The translations under genes were made by a program, and so were the position numbers. Source: Anaerococcus octavius (GTDB lineage Bacteria; Bacillota; Clostridia; Tissierellales; Peptoniphilaceae). Taken from it: a stretch of DNA of 64,000 nucleotides. Positions 55,608 through 63,517 of this stretch are shown here, one piece after another. Each line of letters opens with the position of its first letter. The stretch's first letter is position 1. Below the pieces are notes generated by a model that saw nothing but the letters and a program-made list of their open reading frames with translations, did not search any database and was not told where the DNA came from. The stretch lies in contig NZ_UFTA01000002.1 of assembly GCF_900445265.1 (NCBI RefSeq), positions 682,001 through 746,000 on the forward strand, read 5' to 3'.

Positions 55608-56595
55608 TTAATAGTTGGTTATATCTATTACTTTGCCATCTAGTACTTCAAAAAGCTTTTGATTATAAGAAATTAGATTCATATCCATATTATTTTCATT
55701 TTTAAAATGATTTAAAACTTCAAGATTTGAATAGAAGCTAGAATTATAATATTCCACACTCCTTTGTAATTTGATGGATAATTATAGAATATTTTTAATG
55801 GGTCATATCCACCCCAAACAAATAGAACTGCATCTGAGTGCATATGTAGAGTAACGAAATCTTAATGAACAAGCACTGGATTAATTTCAATGCAAATTAT
55901 TTTAGTTTGATCTGCAAAATATAAAGCTATATTTTTACGATCTTGATAAGCATAGTATAAATTAAACTTAGCTATTAACCGTATTTTTCTCTTATACCAT
56001 CTGAGCCCTCTTTCTAAGCAGCATCATCGAGTATCTATTTAGCTTTTTTTAAGTCTACCTCATCTTTTTCAATAGTTATTTCATTAAAAACAAGCAAGAC
56101 TATCTGCACTTGAATAAGCTGGTCTTCCTTATCAATCTAGAATAGTTTCAATTATTTCATCTGTATCCACAGCAAAATCAAAAGCATGTATAATATTCAT
56201 TTGAGATGTTAGGTTATTTCCAATAGTATAAAATGGTACCAGTTAAGTATAATCCGTAACTTTTCCTTTATTAGCTACTGTTGGAAAAAATACCTCTATT
56301 ATCTACAGTTTTGACAAATTCAATATAGCAAACTGGGAAATCTGTATCTTTTGCACTGATAGAGGTTCTAATTATAACACAAGCACCAGATTGTGCAGTA
56401 ACTAGAGCCAGATCTAGCTCTTTGAAGAATAAAAATGTAACCTTGTCTCCAATATAATATTCATTTGGTTTAACTATAACTTGTTGGTCTTATTATTTGT
56501 CTATGCAGATTGATCATTTGTATTATTATTTTTCCGCAAGCTGTAAATATTAATATAAATAATAATATAGATAATTTTTTAAATAATATTTTCAT
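55608..56595 (-). pseudogene. decayed ABC transporter solute-binding lipoprotein (SBP_bac_5)
   Basis: No intact gene occupies this 1-kb stretch, but the minus strand reads as a degraded nickel/oligopeptide-type binding protein. It starts at ATG 56595 with MKILFKKLSILLFILIFTAC, a lipoprotein signal, then breaks at once. Across frames one can follow AFDFAVDTDEIIETILD, GRPAYSSADS, EVDLKKAK*ILDDAA, EGSDGIREKYG, NLYYAYQDRKNIALYFADQTK and SDAVLFVWGGYDPLKIFYNYPSNY, ending GKVIDITNY-stop. There are several stops and frameshifts, and the length is about two thirds of the normal 1.5-1.6 kb, so internal deletions exist too. No permease or ATPase genes flank it. Confidence 0.85.
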
Positions 56596-56740
56596 ATAAA
56601 CCAGTTAGACAGATTACTAGTATATAATATAAAAATTTACAATATACATAAAAAATTAAAATATATATCTTATCAGAAAAAATTACTATAAATAATGATT
56701 GTGAATACAGTTATTGAAAATAAAGATTTATTTTAAGCAT

Positions 56741-56769
56741 AAAAAAAAGCTCTTAATAGAGCTTTTTTT
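56741..56769 (-). terminator. terminator after rplL
   Basis: AAAAAAGCTCT / AGAGCTTTTTT with a TAAT loop, giving T runs on both strands. It ends the ribosomal-protein transcript 15 bases after the rplL stop. Confidence 0.88.
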
Positions 56770-56783
56770 ATTATTATCTAAAC

Positions 56784-57170
56784 TTATGCAAGTTCTACTT
56801 CTGCACCAGCTTCTTCTAATTTTGATTTTAAGTCTTCTGCTTCTTCTTTTGATACGCCTTCAGCAACATTTGCAGGTGCACCATCAACTAATGCTTTAGC
56901 TTCTTTTAATCCTAATCCAGCTGCATCTTTAACAACTTTAATTACGTTGATTTTAGCTTGTCCAGCTGATTTAAGAACTACGTCAAATTCTGTTTTTTCT
57001 TCTTCTGCTGCTTCTCCACCAGCTGCTGCTGCTCCTGGAGCTGCTGCAACTACTGCTGCTTGTGCTGTTACGTCAAATTCTTCTTCGATTTCGTGTACTA
57101 GATCAGATAATTCTAATACTGTAAGTTCTTTAATTTCATCTAATATTTGTGTTACTTTTTCGCTTGCCAT
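56784..57170 (-). CDS. rplL: 50S ribosomal protein L7/L12
   Basis: Stalk protein that recruits translation GTPases. The N-terminal dimer domain (1-35) leads to an Ala/Gly-rich hinge (about 36-55, [20 protein letters not shown]) and the globular C-terminal domain [20 protein letters not shown]...[15 protein letters not shown]. It has 128 residues, slightly longer than usual. AAGGAG precedes the ATG. It is followed by a terminator, not by rpoB. Confidence 0.97.
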   Translation of the reverse strand: MASEKVTQILDEIKELTVLELSDLVHEIEEEFDVTAQAAVVAAAPGAAAAGGEAAEEEKTEFDVVLKSAGQAKINVIKVVKDAAGLGLKEAKALVDGAPANVAEGVSKEEAEDLKSKLEEAGAEVELA

Positions 57171-57225
57171 TTTAATTCTCCTTTATTATTTATTATTCAG
57201 CTTCGTTTTCTGTATTTTCATCTAC

Positions 57226-57783
57226 TTATTCTGCAACTTCGCCATTTTCTTCTTTTTTAGCACGTACTGCATCAAGAGCAAGAGCAATTTTTGCAACTGT
57301 ATTGTTAAGATCACCAGCAAGTGATTGGATTGGTGATTGTAATACATTTGCAAGCATTGAGTAAAGTACGTCTTTGCTTGGTAATGATGCTATTGCTGTC
57401 ATTTGGTCACCTGTTTGGATAACTCCATCTAAAAGACCAGCTTTGATTAGAAGTTTCTCTTTTTCTTCATCTCCAGCTTTTCTATAATCAACAGCAACCT
57501 TTGGTCCTGTTACTGAATCTTCATTTGAAAAGACTAAAGCATTTGTACCTTTTAATTCGCTTGCTAAATCACCATATCCTAGTTCTTCAAAAGCAAATCT
57601 CATCATTGTGTTTTTGTAAACTTTGTATTCTGAGTTTCCTTCTCTGAATTTTGTACGAAGATCAGTGATTTCTTGCACGTCCATTCTATCAAATCCAACA
57701 AGTGTTACAGATTTTGAATTTTCGATTTTTTCTTTAATTTCATTAACAACTTCTTGTTTTACTGCTATAGCTTTTTCGCTCAC
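57226..57783 (-). CDS. rplJ: 50S ribosomal protein L10, C-terminal tail cut by a stop
   Basis: Anchors the L7/L12 stalk to 23S rRNA. Recognisable parts are KQEVVNEIKEKIENSKSVTLVGFDRM, TDLRTKFREGNSEYKVYKNTMMRFAF, and the C-terminal L12-binding helix. The start codon is GTG 57783 behind AGGAGGTG. The gene ends GEVAE-TAA at 57226. The same frame runs on for ten more acidic codons (VDENTENEAE) to a double TAA at 57195, suggesting a recent nonsense change. The product is 185 residues. The L10 leader precedes it. Confidence 0.95.
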   Translation of the reverse strand: MSEKAIAVKQEVVNEIKEKIENSKSVTLVGFDRMDVQEITDLRTKFREGNSEYKVYKNTMMRFAFEELGYGDLASELKGTNALVFSNEDSVTGPKVAVDYRKAGDEEKEKLLIKAGLLDGVIQTGDQMTAIASLPSKDVLYSMLANVLQSPIQSLAGDLNNTVAKIALALDAVRAKKEENGEVAE

Positions 57784-57950
57784 TTTTTCACCTCCTAAAG
57801 GCTTTTGTGGTAGGTATTAAAAAATCCCCACTTTACATAAGCATATTAAATATGCTTACATCGGTGGGGATGTAAGTTTCTTTTATCCCACCTATACGCA
57901 ATTATTAAACATTACTGTCTGCGTAGTCTTTGGTAGCCTGTTTATTTGAC
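57784..57950 (-). ncRNA. ribosomal protein L10 leader with attenuator
   Basis: Autoregulatory mRNA leader. The conserved part reads AGGCTACCAAAGACTACG then CAGACAGTAAT, and GCGTATAGGTGGGATAAA. It is followed by a terminator hairpin: ATCCCCAC / GTGGGGAT arms at 57824-57871, with an inner TAAGCATAT stem, ending in TTTTT. L10 (with L12) binding is known to favour termination in related leaders. The start is set from the promoter just upstream. Confidence 0.85.
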
Positions 57951-57956
57951 TATGAT

Positions 57957-57984
57957 ATTATATCACAGATTTTTAATTTTGCAA
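57957..57984 (-). promoter_or_regulatory. rplJ-rplL promoter
   Basis: Minus-strand TTGCAA (57984-57979), 16-base spacer and TATAAT (57962-57957). It begins 2 bases after the rplA stop, so rplJL can be transcribed independently of rplKA. Confidence 0.7.
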
Positions 57985-57985
57985 A

Positions 57986-58696
57986 CTATTTTTCAACTAA
58001 ATCCATTACTCTTTGAGGTGATAGTTTTACACCAGGTCCCATAGTAGATGTTACTGTTACTGATCTAATGTATCTACCTTTTGATGCTGCTGGTTTATCT
58101 TTTACTACAGCTGTTAATAGAGCTCTGATATTTTCAGCAAGTTTTTCTTGTCCAAAAGATACTTTTCCTGTTGGTACGTGGATTAAGTTTGCTTTATCAG
58201 TTCTATACTCTACTTTACCTGCTTTGATTTCTTCGATAGCTTGTTTAATATTCATTGTAACTGTACCAGTTTTTGGGTTTGGCATAAGACCTTGAGGTCC
58301 TAATATTCTACCAATTTTACCAACTGTAGCCATCATATCTGGTGTTGCAATTACAACATCGAAGTCTAACCAGTTTTCATTTTGGATTTTTTCTGCTAAT
58401 TCGTCTCCACCTGCATAGTCTGCACCTGCAGCTAAGGCTTCATCAATTCTATCTTCTTTTACGAAGGCAAGAATTTTTTGTTCTTTACCTGTTCCGTGTG
58501 GAAGTACAATTGTGCCTCTAACTTGTTGGTCAGCGTGACGGCTATCAACACCAAGTTTTAAGTGAAGTTCTACAGTTTCATCAAAGTTAGCTTTTGCTGA
58601 TTTTTCAACAATTTCTAATGCGTCGTTTAATTCATATTCTTGTGCATAGTCATATGAATTTTTAGATTCTAAATATTTTTTTCCTCTTTTTGCCAT
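57986..58696 (-). CDS. rplA: 50S ribosomal protein L1
   Basis: Binds 23S rRNA at the mobile L1 stalk, and often represses its own operon. Clear segments are [76 protein letters not shown], and the C-terminal [17 protein letters not shown]. It has 236 residues, standard. AGGAGG precedes the ATG. It follows rplK. Confidence 0.98.
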   Translation of the reverse strand: MAKRGKKYLESKNSYDYAQEYELNDALEIVEKSAKANFDETVELHLKLGVDSRHADQQVRGTIVLPHGTGKEQKILAFVKEDRIDEALAAGADYAGGDELAEKIQNENWLDFDVVIATPDMMATVGKIGRILGPQGLMPNPKTGTVTMNIKQAIEEIKAGKVEYRTDKANLIHVPTGKVSFGQEKLAENIRALLTAVVKDKPAASKGRYIRSVTVTSTMGPGVKLSPQRVMDLVEK

Positions 58697-58734
58697 TTAA
58701 TTCCTCCTTGTGGTAAGTCGAGTTTCCTCTCCCA

Positions 58735-59163
58735 CTAATCTTCTACAGTAACTCCCATAGATCTTGCTGTTCCTGCTATCATACTTACAGCTGCATCTAA
58801 GCTTGCTGCATTAAGGTCTTTCATTTTTGTTTGAGCTATTTCTTCTAGTTGGCTTCTTTTGATTGTACCAACTTTATTTTTGTTTGGCTCACCTGAACCT
58901 TTGTTTAGGTTGATAGCTTTTTTGATTAATACTGGTGCTGGTGGTGTTTTAGTTATAAATGTAAAACTTCTATCCGTAAATACTGTAAGCTCTACCGGTA
59001 TAATCATTCCAGCTTGATCTGCTGTTTGTGAATTAAATGCTTGAACAAAGTCCATAATATTAATTCCGTGTGGACCTAGTGCTGTACCTACTGGTGGTGC
59101 TGGAGATGCTGCTCCTGCTGGTACTTGTAATTTTACTACTGCTTGTACTTCTTTTTCTGCCAT
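58735..59163 (-). CDS. rplK: 50S ribosomal protein L11
   Basis: GTPase-centre protein binding 23S rRNA. The N-terminal domain has [35 protein letters not shown]; the C-terminal RNA-binding domain has [13 protein letters not shown] and a final SMGVTVED. It has 142 residues, standard. AGGAGG lies before the ATG. It is in the usual nusG-rplK-rplA order. Confidence 0.98.
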   Translation of the reverse strand: MAEKEVQAVVKLQVPAGAASPAPPVGTALGPHGINIMDFVQAFNSQTADQAGMIIPVELTVFTDRSFTFITKTPPAPVLIKKAINLNKGSGEPNKNKVGTIKRSQLEEIAQTKMKDLNAASLDAAVSMIAGTARSMGVTVED

Positions 59164-59223
59164 AATTTACCTCCTTGTGGTCATAGCGGGGGTTTGCCCT
59201 CCCACGTTCTAGCAGTTTATAAA

Positions 59224-59829
59224 CTAAATTGTTTCTATGTCTGTAAATTCTAAGTCAATTGAAGTATCACGTCCAAATATATCTACTAATGCTTTTATAG
59301 TTTGTTTTTCAGCATCAACTTCTTTGACTTCTCCTACAAAATCCTTAAATGGACCTGCAATTATATTTACATTATCTCCGACAGCTACATTGATATCCAT
59401 AATTGGTTTTTTCTCTTTTACACCAAATTTTCTAACTTCTGCTGGTGTAAGTGGCACAGGTTTTCTATCTGGACCTACAAATCCTGTTACCCCTTGAGTA
59501 TTTCTTATAATATACCAAGATTTGTTTGTAACATTCATCTTAACCATAACATAGCCTGGGAACAATTTTCTAGTTTTTACTTTTTTCTGATCGTTCTTTA
59601 CTTCTACGTATTCTTCTGTTGGCACTGTTACATCGATTATATCTGGGTTTTGCTCATTATCAATCATAGATCTAATTTTATCGCATACCCTATTTTCATA
59701 ACCTGTATAGGTATGAACTACATACCATTTTGCCTTTTTAGAAGCTTCGCTTACTTCTTCTACTGTATCTTCTACAGCTTCTGATTGATCTTCTAAAGGT
59801 TCATTTCTGTCAAAGGAATCTGTCATCAT
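59224..59829 (-). CDS. nusG: transcription termination/antitermination factor NusG
   Basis: Binds RNA polymerase and affects pausing and Rho-dependent termination. The N-terminal NGN domain has KWYVVHTYTGYENRVCDKI and FPGYVMVKMNVTNKSWYIIRNTQGVTGFVG; the C-terminal KOW domain has GDNVNIIAGPFKDFVGEV. An extra acidic N-terminal extension of about 30 residues (MMTDSFDRNEPLEDQSEAVED) brings it to 201. Two ATG codons in a row (59829, 59826) are both possible starts. Confidence 0.97.
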   Translation of the reverse strand: MMTDSFDRNEPLEDQSEAVEDTVEEVSEASKKAKWYVVHTYTGYENRVCDKIRSMIDNEQNPDIIDVTVPTEEYVEVKNDQKKVKTRKLFPGYVMVKMNVTNKSWYIIRNTQGVTGFVGPDRKPVPLTPAEVRKFGVKEKKPIMDINVAVGDNVNIIAGPFKDFVGEVKEVDAEKQTIKALVDIFGRDTSIDLEFTDIETI

Positions 59830-59838
59830 GCACCTACA

Positions 59839-60021
59839 TTAAATTATAAAACCTAATAGGTTTGCAAATAACATATCTAATAACCAAATTACTACTCCTG
59901 TTATAGCACTTATTAGTAATACTAATAATGTATATTGTAGTGTAGTTTGTTTATCTGGCCATTGAATTTTTTTTCTTTCTTTTGCGACACCGGCGAAAAA
60001 ACCTTCATCTTTTTTTGCCAT
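59839..60021 (-). CDS. secE: preprotein translocase subunit SecE
   Basis: Single-helix subunit of the SecYEG channel. It has 60 residues. The amphipathic part FFAGVAKERKKIQWPDKQTTLQYT carries the conserved W-P motif and is followed by one membrane helix (LLVLLISAITGVVIWLLDML). GGAGC precedes the ATG. It lies between rpmG and nusG. Confidence 0.96.
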   Translation of the reverse strand: MAKKDEGFFAGVAKERKKIQWPDKQTTLQYTLLVLLISAITGVVIWLLDMLFANLLGFII

Positions 60022-60030
60022 ATTTTGCTC

Positions 60031-60180
60031 CTATTTTGTTTCTCTGTGTAATGTATGTTTTTTACAGAATGGGCAATACTTTTTTAACTCAATTCTTTCT
60101 TGGTGAGTTTTTTTATTTTTTGTAGTATCATAGTTTCTGTTTTTGCATTCAGTACATTCTAATTTTACTTTATCTGCCAT
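60031..60180 (-). CDS. rpmG: 50S ribosomal protein L33
   Basis: A 49-residue zinc-type L33. It begins [19 protein letters not shown] and has cysteine pairs CTEC and CPFC (four zinc ligands). AGGAGG lies 8 bases before the ATG at 60180. It is first in the rpmG-secE-nusG-rplK-rplA run behind a near-consensus promoter. The zinc form pairs with the zinc form of L31 in this genome. Confidence 0.96.
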   Translation of the reverse strand: MADKVKLECTECKNRNYDTTKNKKTHQERIELKKYCPFCKKHTLHRETK

Positions 60181-60225
60181 TAAAACACCTCCTATTTAAT
60201 ATACGGATAATTCCTACAAGTGATA

Positions 60226-60254
60226 ATGATACCATCCATATATATATTTGTCAA
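60226..60254 (-). promoter_or_regulatory. promoter of rpmG-secE-nusG-rplKA operon
   Basis: Minus-strand TTGACA (60254-60249), 17-base spacer and TATCAT (60231-60226). It begins 2 bases past the end of the upstream gene. Confidence 0.85.
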
Positions 60255-60255
60255 C

Positions 60256-60573
60256 CTATATTTGCTCTAATTTTTCATAAAATGATATGCGCCTTGATAC
60301 TAAAAATTCTCTTAAATCATCAAGGTCATGGTTTGAAAAACATTGGTCTTGATAGTTTAACAAAATTTCTTCTATATCAGGTAGTACATATACATCTTCA
60401 TCAAACATTTTCCCAAGATATATATCCTCCCTGTCATAGTATACTTCTGGTGGGTAATCTTCTAATTTACTTGTATCAAAAATCACAAAGCTATCATCTG
60501 TATAAACTTTATTTTTTACTACTAAAACTCTCTCTTTAGGATCTACTTTTCTGCCTGTTTTAAAATCACGCAT
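60256..60573 (-). CDS. unrecognised 105-residue acidic protein coupled to glmM
   Basis: I do not recognise a family. The protein begins MRDFKTGRKVDPKERVLVV, has no signal or membrane segment, and is rich in Asp, Glu and Tyr (EDYPPEVYYDREDIYLG). It contains one cysteine. Its start overlaps the last 8 bases of glmM, so it is translated with glmM. It ends 2 bases before the ribosomal operon promoter, with no terminator between. Length and overlap make it a credible gene; the function is unknown. Confidence 0.7.
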   Translation of the reverse strand: MRDFKTGRKVDPKERVLVVKNKVYTDDSFVIFDTSKLEDYPPEVYYDREDIYLGKMFDEDVYVLPDIEEILLNYQDQCFSNHDLDDLREFLVSRRISFYEKLEQI

Positions 60574-61918
60574 CTATACTCAAGCCTTCTTTATTAATAG
60601 TATCTACTATTTCCTGGCAAGCTTTTTTTGCAGTATCATCAGTCTCAGCCTCAACCATAACTCTTATTAGTGGTTCTGTTCCACTTGCCCTAACTAGTAC
60701 TCGCCCTGTATCAGATAATTGATTGGAAATTTCATCTATTTTTTGTTTTACAATATCGTTATTTAAAGTAGCTTCTTTATCTTTTACTTTGACATTTAGC
60801 ATAGTTTGTGGATATATTTTTAGATCTCTAGTTAATGAATATAAGTCACTCTTTTGATCAATCATAGCTTCCATTATTCTTAAGGATGTTAAAATACCAT
60901 CTCCTGTGCTAGCATATTTTCTAAAAATAACATGACCTGATTGTTCCCCACCTATTTCATAATCATTTTCTTCCATAGATTGGTGAACATATTTATCTCC
61001 TACCTTAGTTTTAACATAATCTATCCCTAAATTATCTAGAGCCTTATATAGACCAATGTTACTCATAACTGTAGTTACTACTGTATTTGAAGGAAGTTTG
61101 CCTTCATCTTTCATATGTTTTGCGCATATATAAATGATAGAATCTCCATCTACAATATTCCCCTTGCTATCAACTGCTATACATCTATCAGCATCTCCAT
61201 CAAAGGCAAATCCTATATCAAGTTGGTTATCTAATACAAATTTTTGTAAATTTTCTATATGAGTTGATCCTGAATCTACATTTATATTAAATCCATTTGG
61301 CTTATCATTTATTACATAAGTATCAGCACCAAGCGCATCATAAACGGGTTTTGCAATTGTAAAGCTTGCTCCATTTGCACAATCTAGACCTACTTTTACT
61401 CCTTCAAATGATTTATCAACTGTCTGTATTAAAAACGCAATATATCTATTACGACCGCCAATAAAGTCAACTGTCCTACCAATATCTTCACCAACTGTAA
61501 GATCGATGTCATTTATATCACTATCAATATATTTTTCTAATTTTTCTAAAAAATCATCATCCATTTTTTCGCCATCGGAATTAATAATTTTTATACCATT
61601 GTCATAGTAAGGATTATGGCTAGCTGTAATCATTACGCCACAATCAAAATCTTCACTCCTTGCTATGTAAGAAACAGAAGGAGTTGGAGTAACGTGTAAT
61701 AGATGAGCATTTGCTCCTGATGATGTAATACCAGCAGATAATGCATCTTCAAACATATATGATGATCTTCTAGTATCCTTCCCTATTACAATTTTCCCAC
61801 TATAGCCATTTTTTTTATTAAAATAATCTCCTAAAAATCTACCTATTTTAAAAGCATGATAGACATTTAGCCCTTTATTTGCTTCACCTCTAAAACCATC
61901 GGTTCCAAAATATTTCAT
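60566..61918 (-). CDS. glmM: phosphoglucosamine mutase
   Basis: Converts glucosamine-6-phosphate to glucosamine-1-phosphate for UDP-GlcNAc and peptidoglycan. The start MKYFGTDGFRGEAN is diagnostic. The phospho-serine lies in GVMITASHNPYYDNGIKI (near residue 100), the metal loop in FAFDGDADRCIAVD, and the sugar loop in GGEQSGHVIF; the phosphate site RASGTEPLIRVM is near the end. It has 450 residues, standard. AGGAGG precedes the ATG, and an inverted repeat spans its promoter. Confidence 0.97.
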   Translation of the reverse strand: MKYFGTDGFRGEANKGLNVYHAFKIGRFLGDYFNKKNGYSGKIVIGKDTRRSSYMFEDALSAGITSSGANAHLLHVTPTPSVSYIARSEDFDCGVMITASHNPYYDNGIKIINSDGEKMDDDFLEKLEKYIDSDINDIDLTVGEDIGRTVDFIGGRNRYIAFLIQTVDKSFEGVKVGLDCANGASFTIAKPVYDALGADTYVINDKPNGFNINVDSGSTHIENLQKFVLDNQLDIGFAFDGDADRCIAVDSKGNIVDGDSIIYICAKHMKDEGKLPSNTVVTTVMSNIGLYKALDNLGIDYVKTKVGDKYVHQSMEENDYEIGGEQSGHVIFRKYASTGDGILTSLRIMEAMIDQKSDLYSLTRDLKIYPQTMLNVKVKDKEATLNNDIVKQKIDEISNQLSDTGRVLVRASGTEPLIRVMVEAETDDTAKKACQEIVDTINKEGLSIDA

Positions 61919-61928
61919 AAAACCTCCT

Positions 61929-61968
61929 AAAGTGTATATCTGTTTATATATTTTTTATTATACACTTT
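61929..61968. promoter_or_regulatory. inverted repeat spanning the glmM promoter
   Basis: AAAGTGTATA (61929-61938) and TATACACTTT (61959-61968) are perfect 10-base inverse copies 20 bases apart. On the minus strand the outer copy includes a TATAAT -10 (61962-61957, -35 TTTTGA 16 bases further up). The inner copy abuts the glmM AGGAGG. It could be an operator or an mRNA fold. Confidence 0.5.
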
Positions 61969-62034
61969 GAGCTAATAATCAAAAGAATTGCTTGTAAAAA
62001 GTCCTTATGGGTAAAAAATAACAGAGGTGATATA

Positions 62035-63459
62035 ATGAATTTAGAAACATTAAATAACGAAAAGTTTTATATTAATGGAGAATACGTTGAAAGTTCTAGT
62101 GGTAAATTTATAGATGTAGAAAATCCAGCTACAGAAGAAATCTTTGCAAAAATCCCTAGTGCTAACGAAGAAGATATAAATAAAGCAGTTGATGCAGCTT
62201 ATGATGCCTTTAAAACTTGGTCAAAAACTTCCTTAGATAAAAGAGTTGCATTAGTAAAAAAATTAAATCAATGGATAAAAGATCATCAAGATGAGTTTGA
62301 TGAATTAATACTACTTGAACTTGGCATTCCAATCAATATAGGTCATGATTCTCAAGTAGGTAGGCAAATAGATCGCACAAATGTATTTATCGAACAAGTC
62401 CAAAATATCGATTTAGAAACATCAATGGAAGGTGGAATATTAGTTCGTGAACCAATAGGTGTCATAGCGTCAATTACTCCATGGAATTATCCGCTTGGTC
62501 AAATAATTCAAAAGGTAATACCTGCTCTACTTTCTGGATGTACAGTAGTGCAAAAACCAGCAACAAATACTCCCTTATCTGCATATTTACTTGCAAAAGG
62601 TATTGATGAAGTTGGTTTCCCAAAAGGTGTATTTAATTTAATAACTGGTCAAGGATCAGAAGTTGGAGATATATTAAATAAGCATCCAAAAGTAGCTATG
62701 ATTTCTTATACAGGTTCCCTTAAAGGTGGTGCAGAGTCTGCAAAAGCTGGAATGGATACAGCAAAAAAAGTTGTCCTAGAACTTGGAGGCAAATCACCTG
62801 CAGTATTTGTTAAGGGAGCCAATATAAAAGAAGGTGTTAGCCAAGTATTAGGTACAGTTTATAAAAATATCGGACAAACATGCTCATGCCTATCACGTGC
62901 AGTAGTTACAGAAGATATATACGATGAAGTTTTAGAAGAATTTTTGAAACAATATGAAGATTATCCTGTAGGAAATCCTACAGATAAAAAAACAGTTATA
63001 GGACCTCTTTCAAGTAAAAAACAATTTGAGAGAGTTAAATATTATATAGAAAAAGGTATTGAAGAAGGTGCTGAACTTATTCGTGGTGAAATACCAAACA
63101 AAAATAACAAGGGATACTATGTAAAACCTGTAATATTCACAAATGTAAAAGCTGGAATGACAATTCACGATGAGGAAATATTCGGTCCTGTACTTTCCAT
63201 TATAAAGGTAAAAGACGTTGACGAGGCAATAAAGGTTGCCAACTCTGTAGATTACGGTTTATCTTCAGCAGTATTCGGAAAAAATGATAAAGCTATCGAA
63301 ATCGCAAAAGAAATTAATGCTGGCGAATGCTATGTAAATACATCAGCAAAAGGACCAAATTTACCATTTGGTGGTTACAAGCAATCTGGTATAGGTAGAG
63401 AAGGTGGACTTTACGGCTTACTAGAATACTATGAGTTAAAATCAATATACACAAAATAA
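62035..63459 (+). CDS. NAD(P)-dependent aldehyde dehydrogenase
   Basis: Oxidises an aldehyde to its acid. Catalytic parts are N151 (ITPWNYPLGQ), the cofactor lysine K174 (VVQKPA), general base E249 (LELGGKSP) and nucleophile C283 (IGQTCSCLSR). It has 474 residues, typical of the ALDH superfamily. AGAGGTG precedes the ATG, and a terminator follows. The closest broad type is the uncharacterised AldA/DhaS group; the substrate cannot be told from sequence. Confidence 0.93.
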   Translation: MNLETLNNEKFYINGEYVESSSGKFIDVENPATEEIFAKIPSANEEDINKAVDAAYDAFKTWSKTSLDKRVALVKKLNQWIKDHQDEFDELILLELGIPINIGHDSQVGRQIDRTNVFIEQVQNIDLETSMEGGILVREPIGVIASITPWNYPLGQIIQKVIPALLSGCTVVQKPATNTPLSAYLLAKGIDEVGFPKGVFNLITGQGSEVGDILNKHPKVAMISYTGSLKGGAESAKAGMDTAKKVVLELGGKSPAVFVKGANIKEGVSQVLGTVYKNIGQTCSCLSRAVVTEDIYDEVLEEFLKQYEDYPVGNPTDKKTVIGPLSSKKQFERVKYYIEKGIEEGAELIRGEIPNKNNKGYYVKPVIFTNVKAGMTIHDEEIFGPVLSIIKVKDVDEAIKVANSVDYGLSSAVFGKNDKAIEIAKEINAGECYVNTSAKGPNLPFGGYKQSGIGREGGLYGLLEYYELKSIYTK

Positions 63460-63465
63460 ATTTCT

Positions 63466-63491
63466 GAAGAGCTTAGGCTCTTCTTTTTTTT
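63466..63491 (+). terminator. terminator after aldehyde dehydrogenase
   Basis: GAAGAGC / GCTCTTC stem with a TTAG loop and a run of eight T residues. Confidence 0.9.
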
Positions 63492-63505
63492 GCCTAGAAA
63501 TATAC

Positions 63506-63511
63506 TATAAT
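63506..63511 (+). promoter_or_regulatory. -10 element for a likely leaderless transcript
   Basis: TATAAT ends 6 bases before the methyltransferase ATG, so transcription should start at or next to the start codon. No good -35 is seen 16-18 bases upstream. Confidence 0.5.
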
Positions 63512-63517
63512 TGTATT

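Noticed and set aside
59302-59784. A 160-residue plus-strand frame opposite nusG
   Set aside because: It is rich in Phe, Tyr and Cys, lies wholly antisense to a certain gene and has no start signals.
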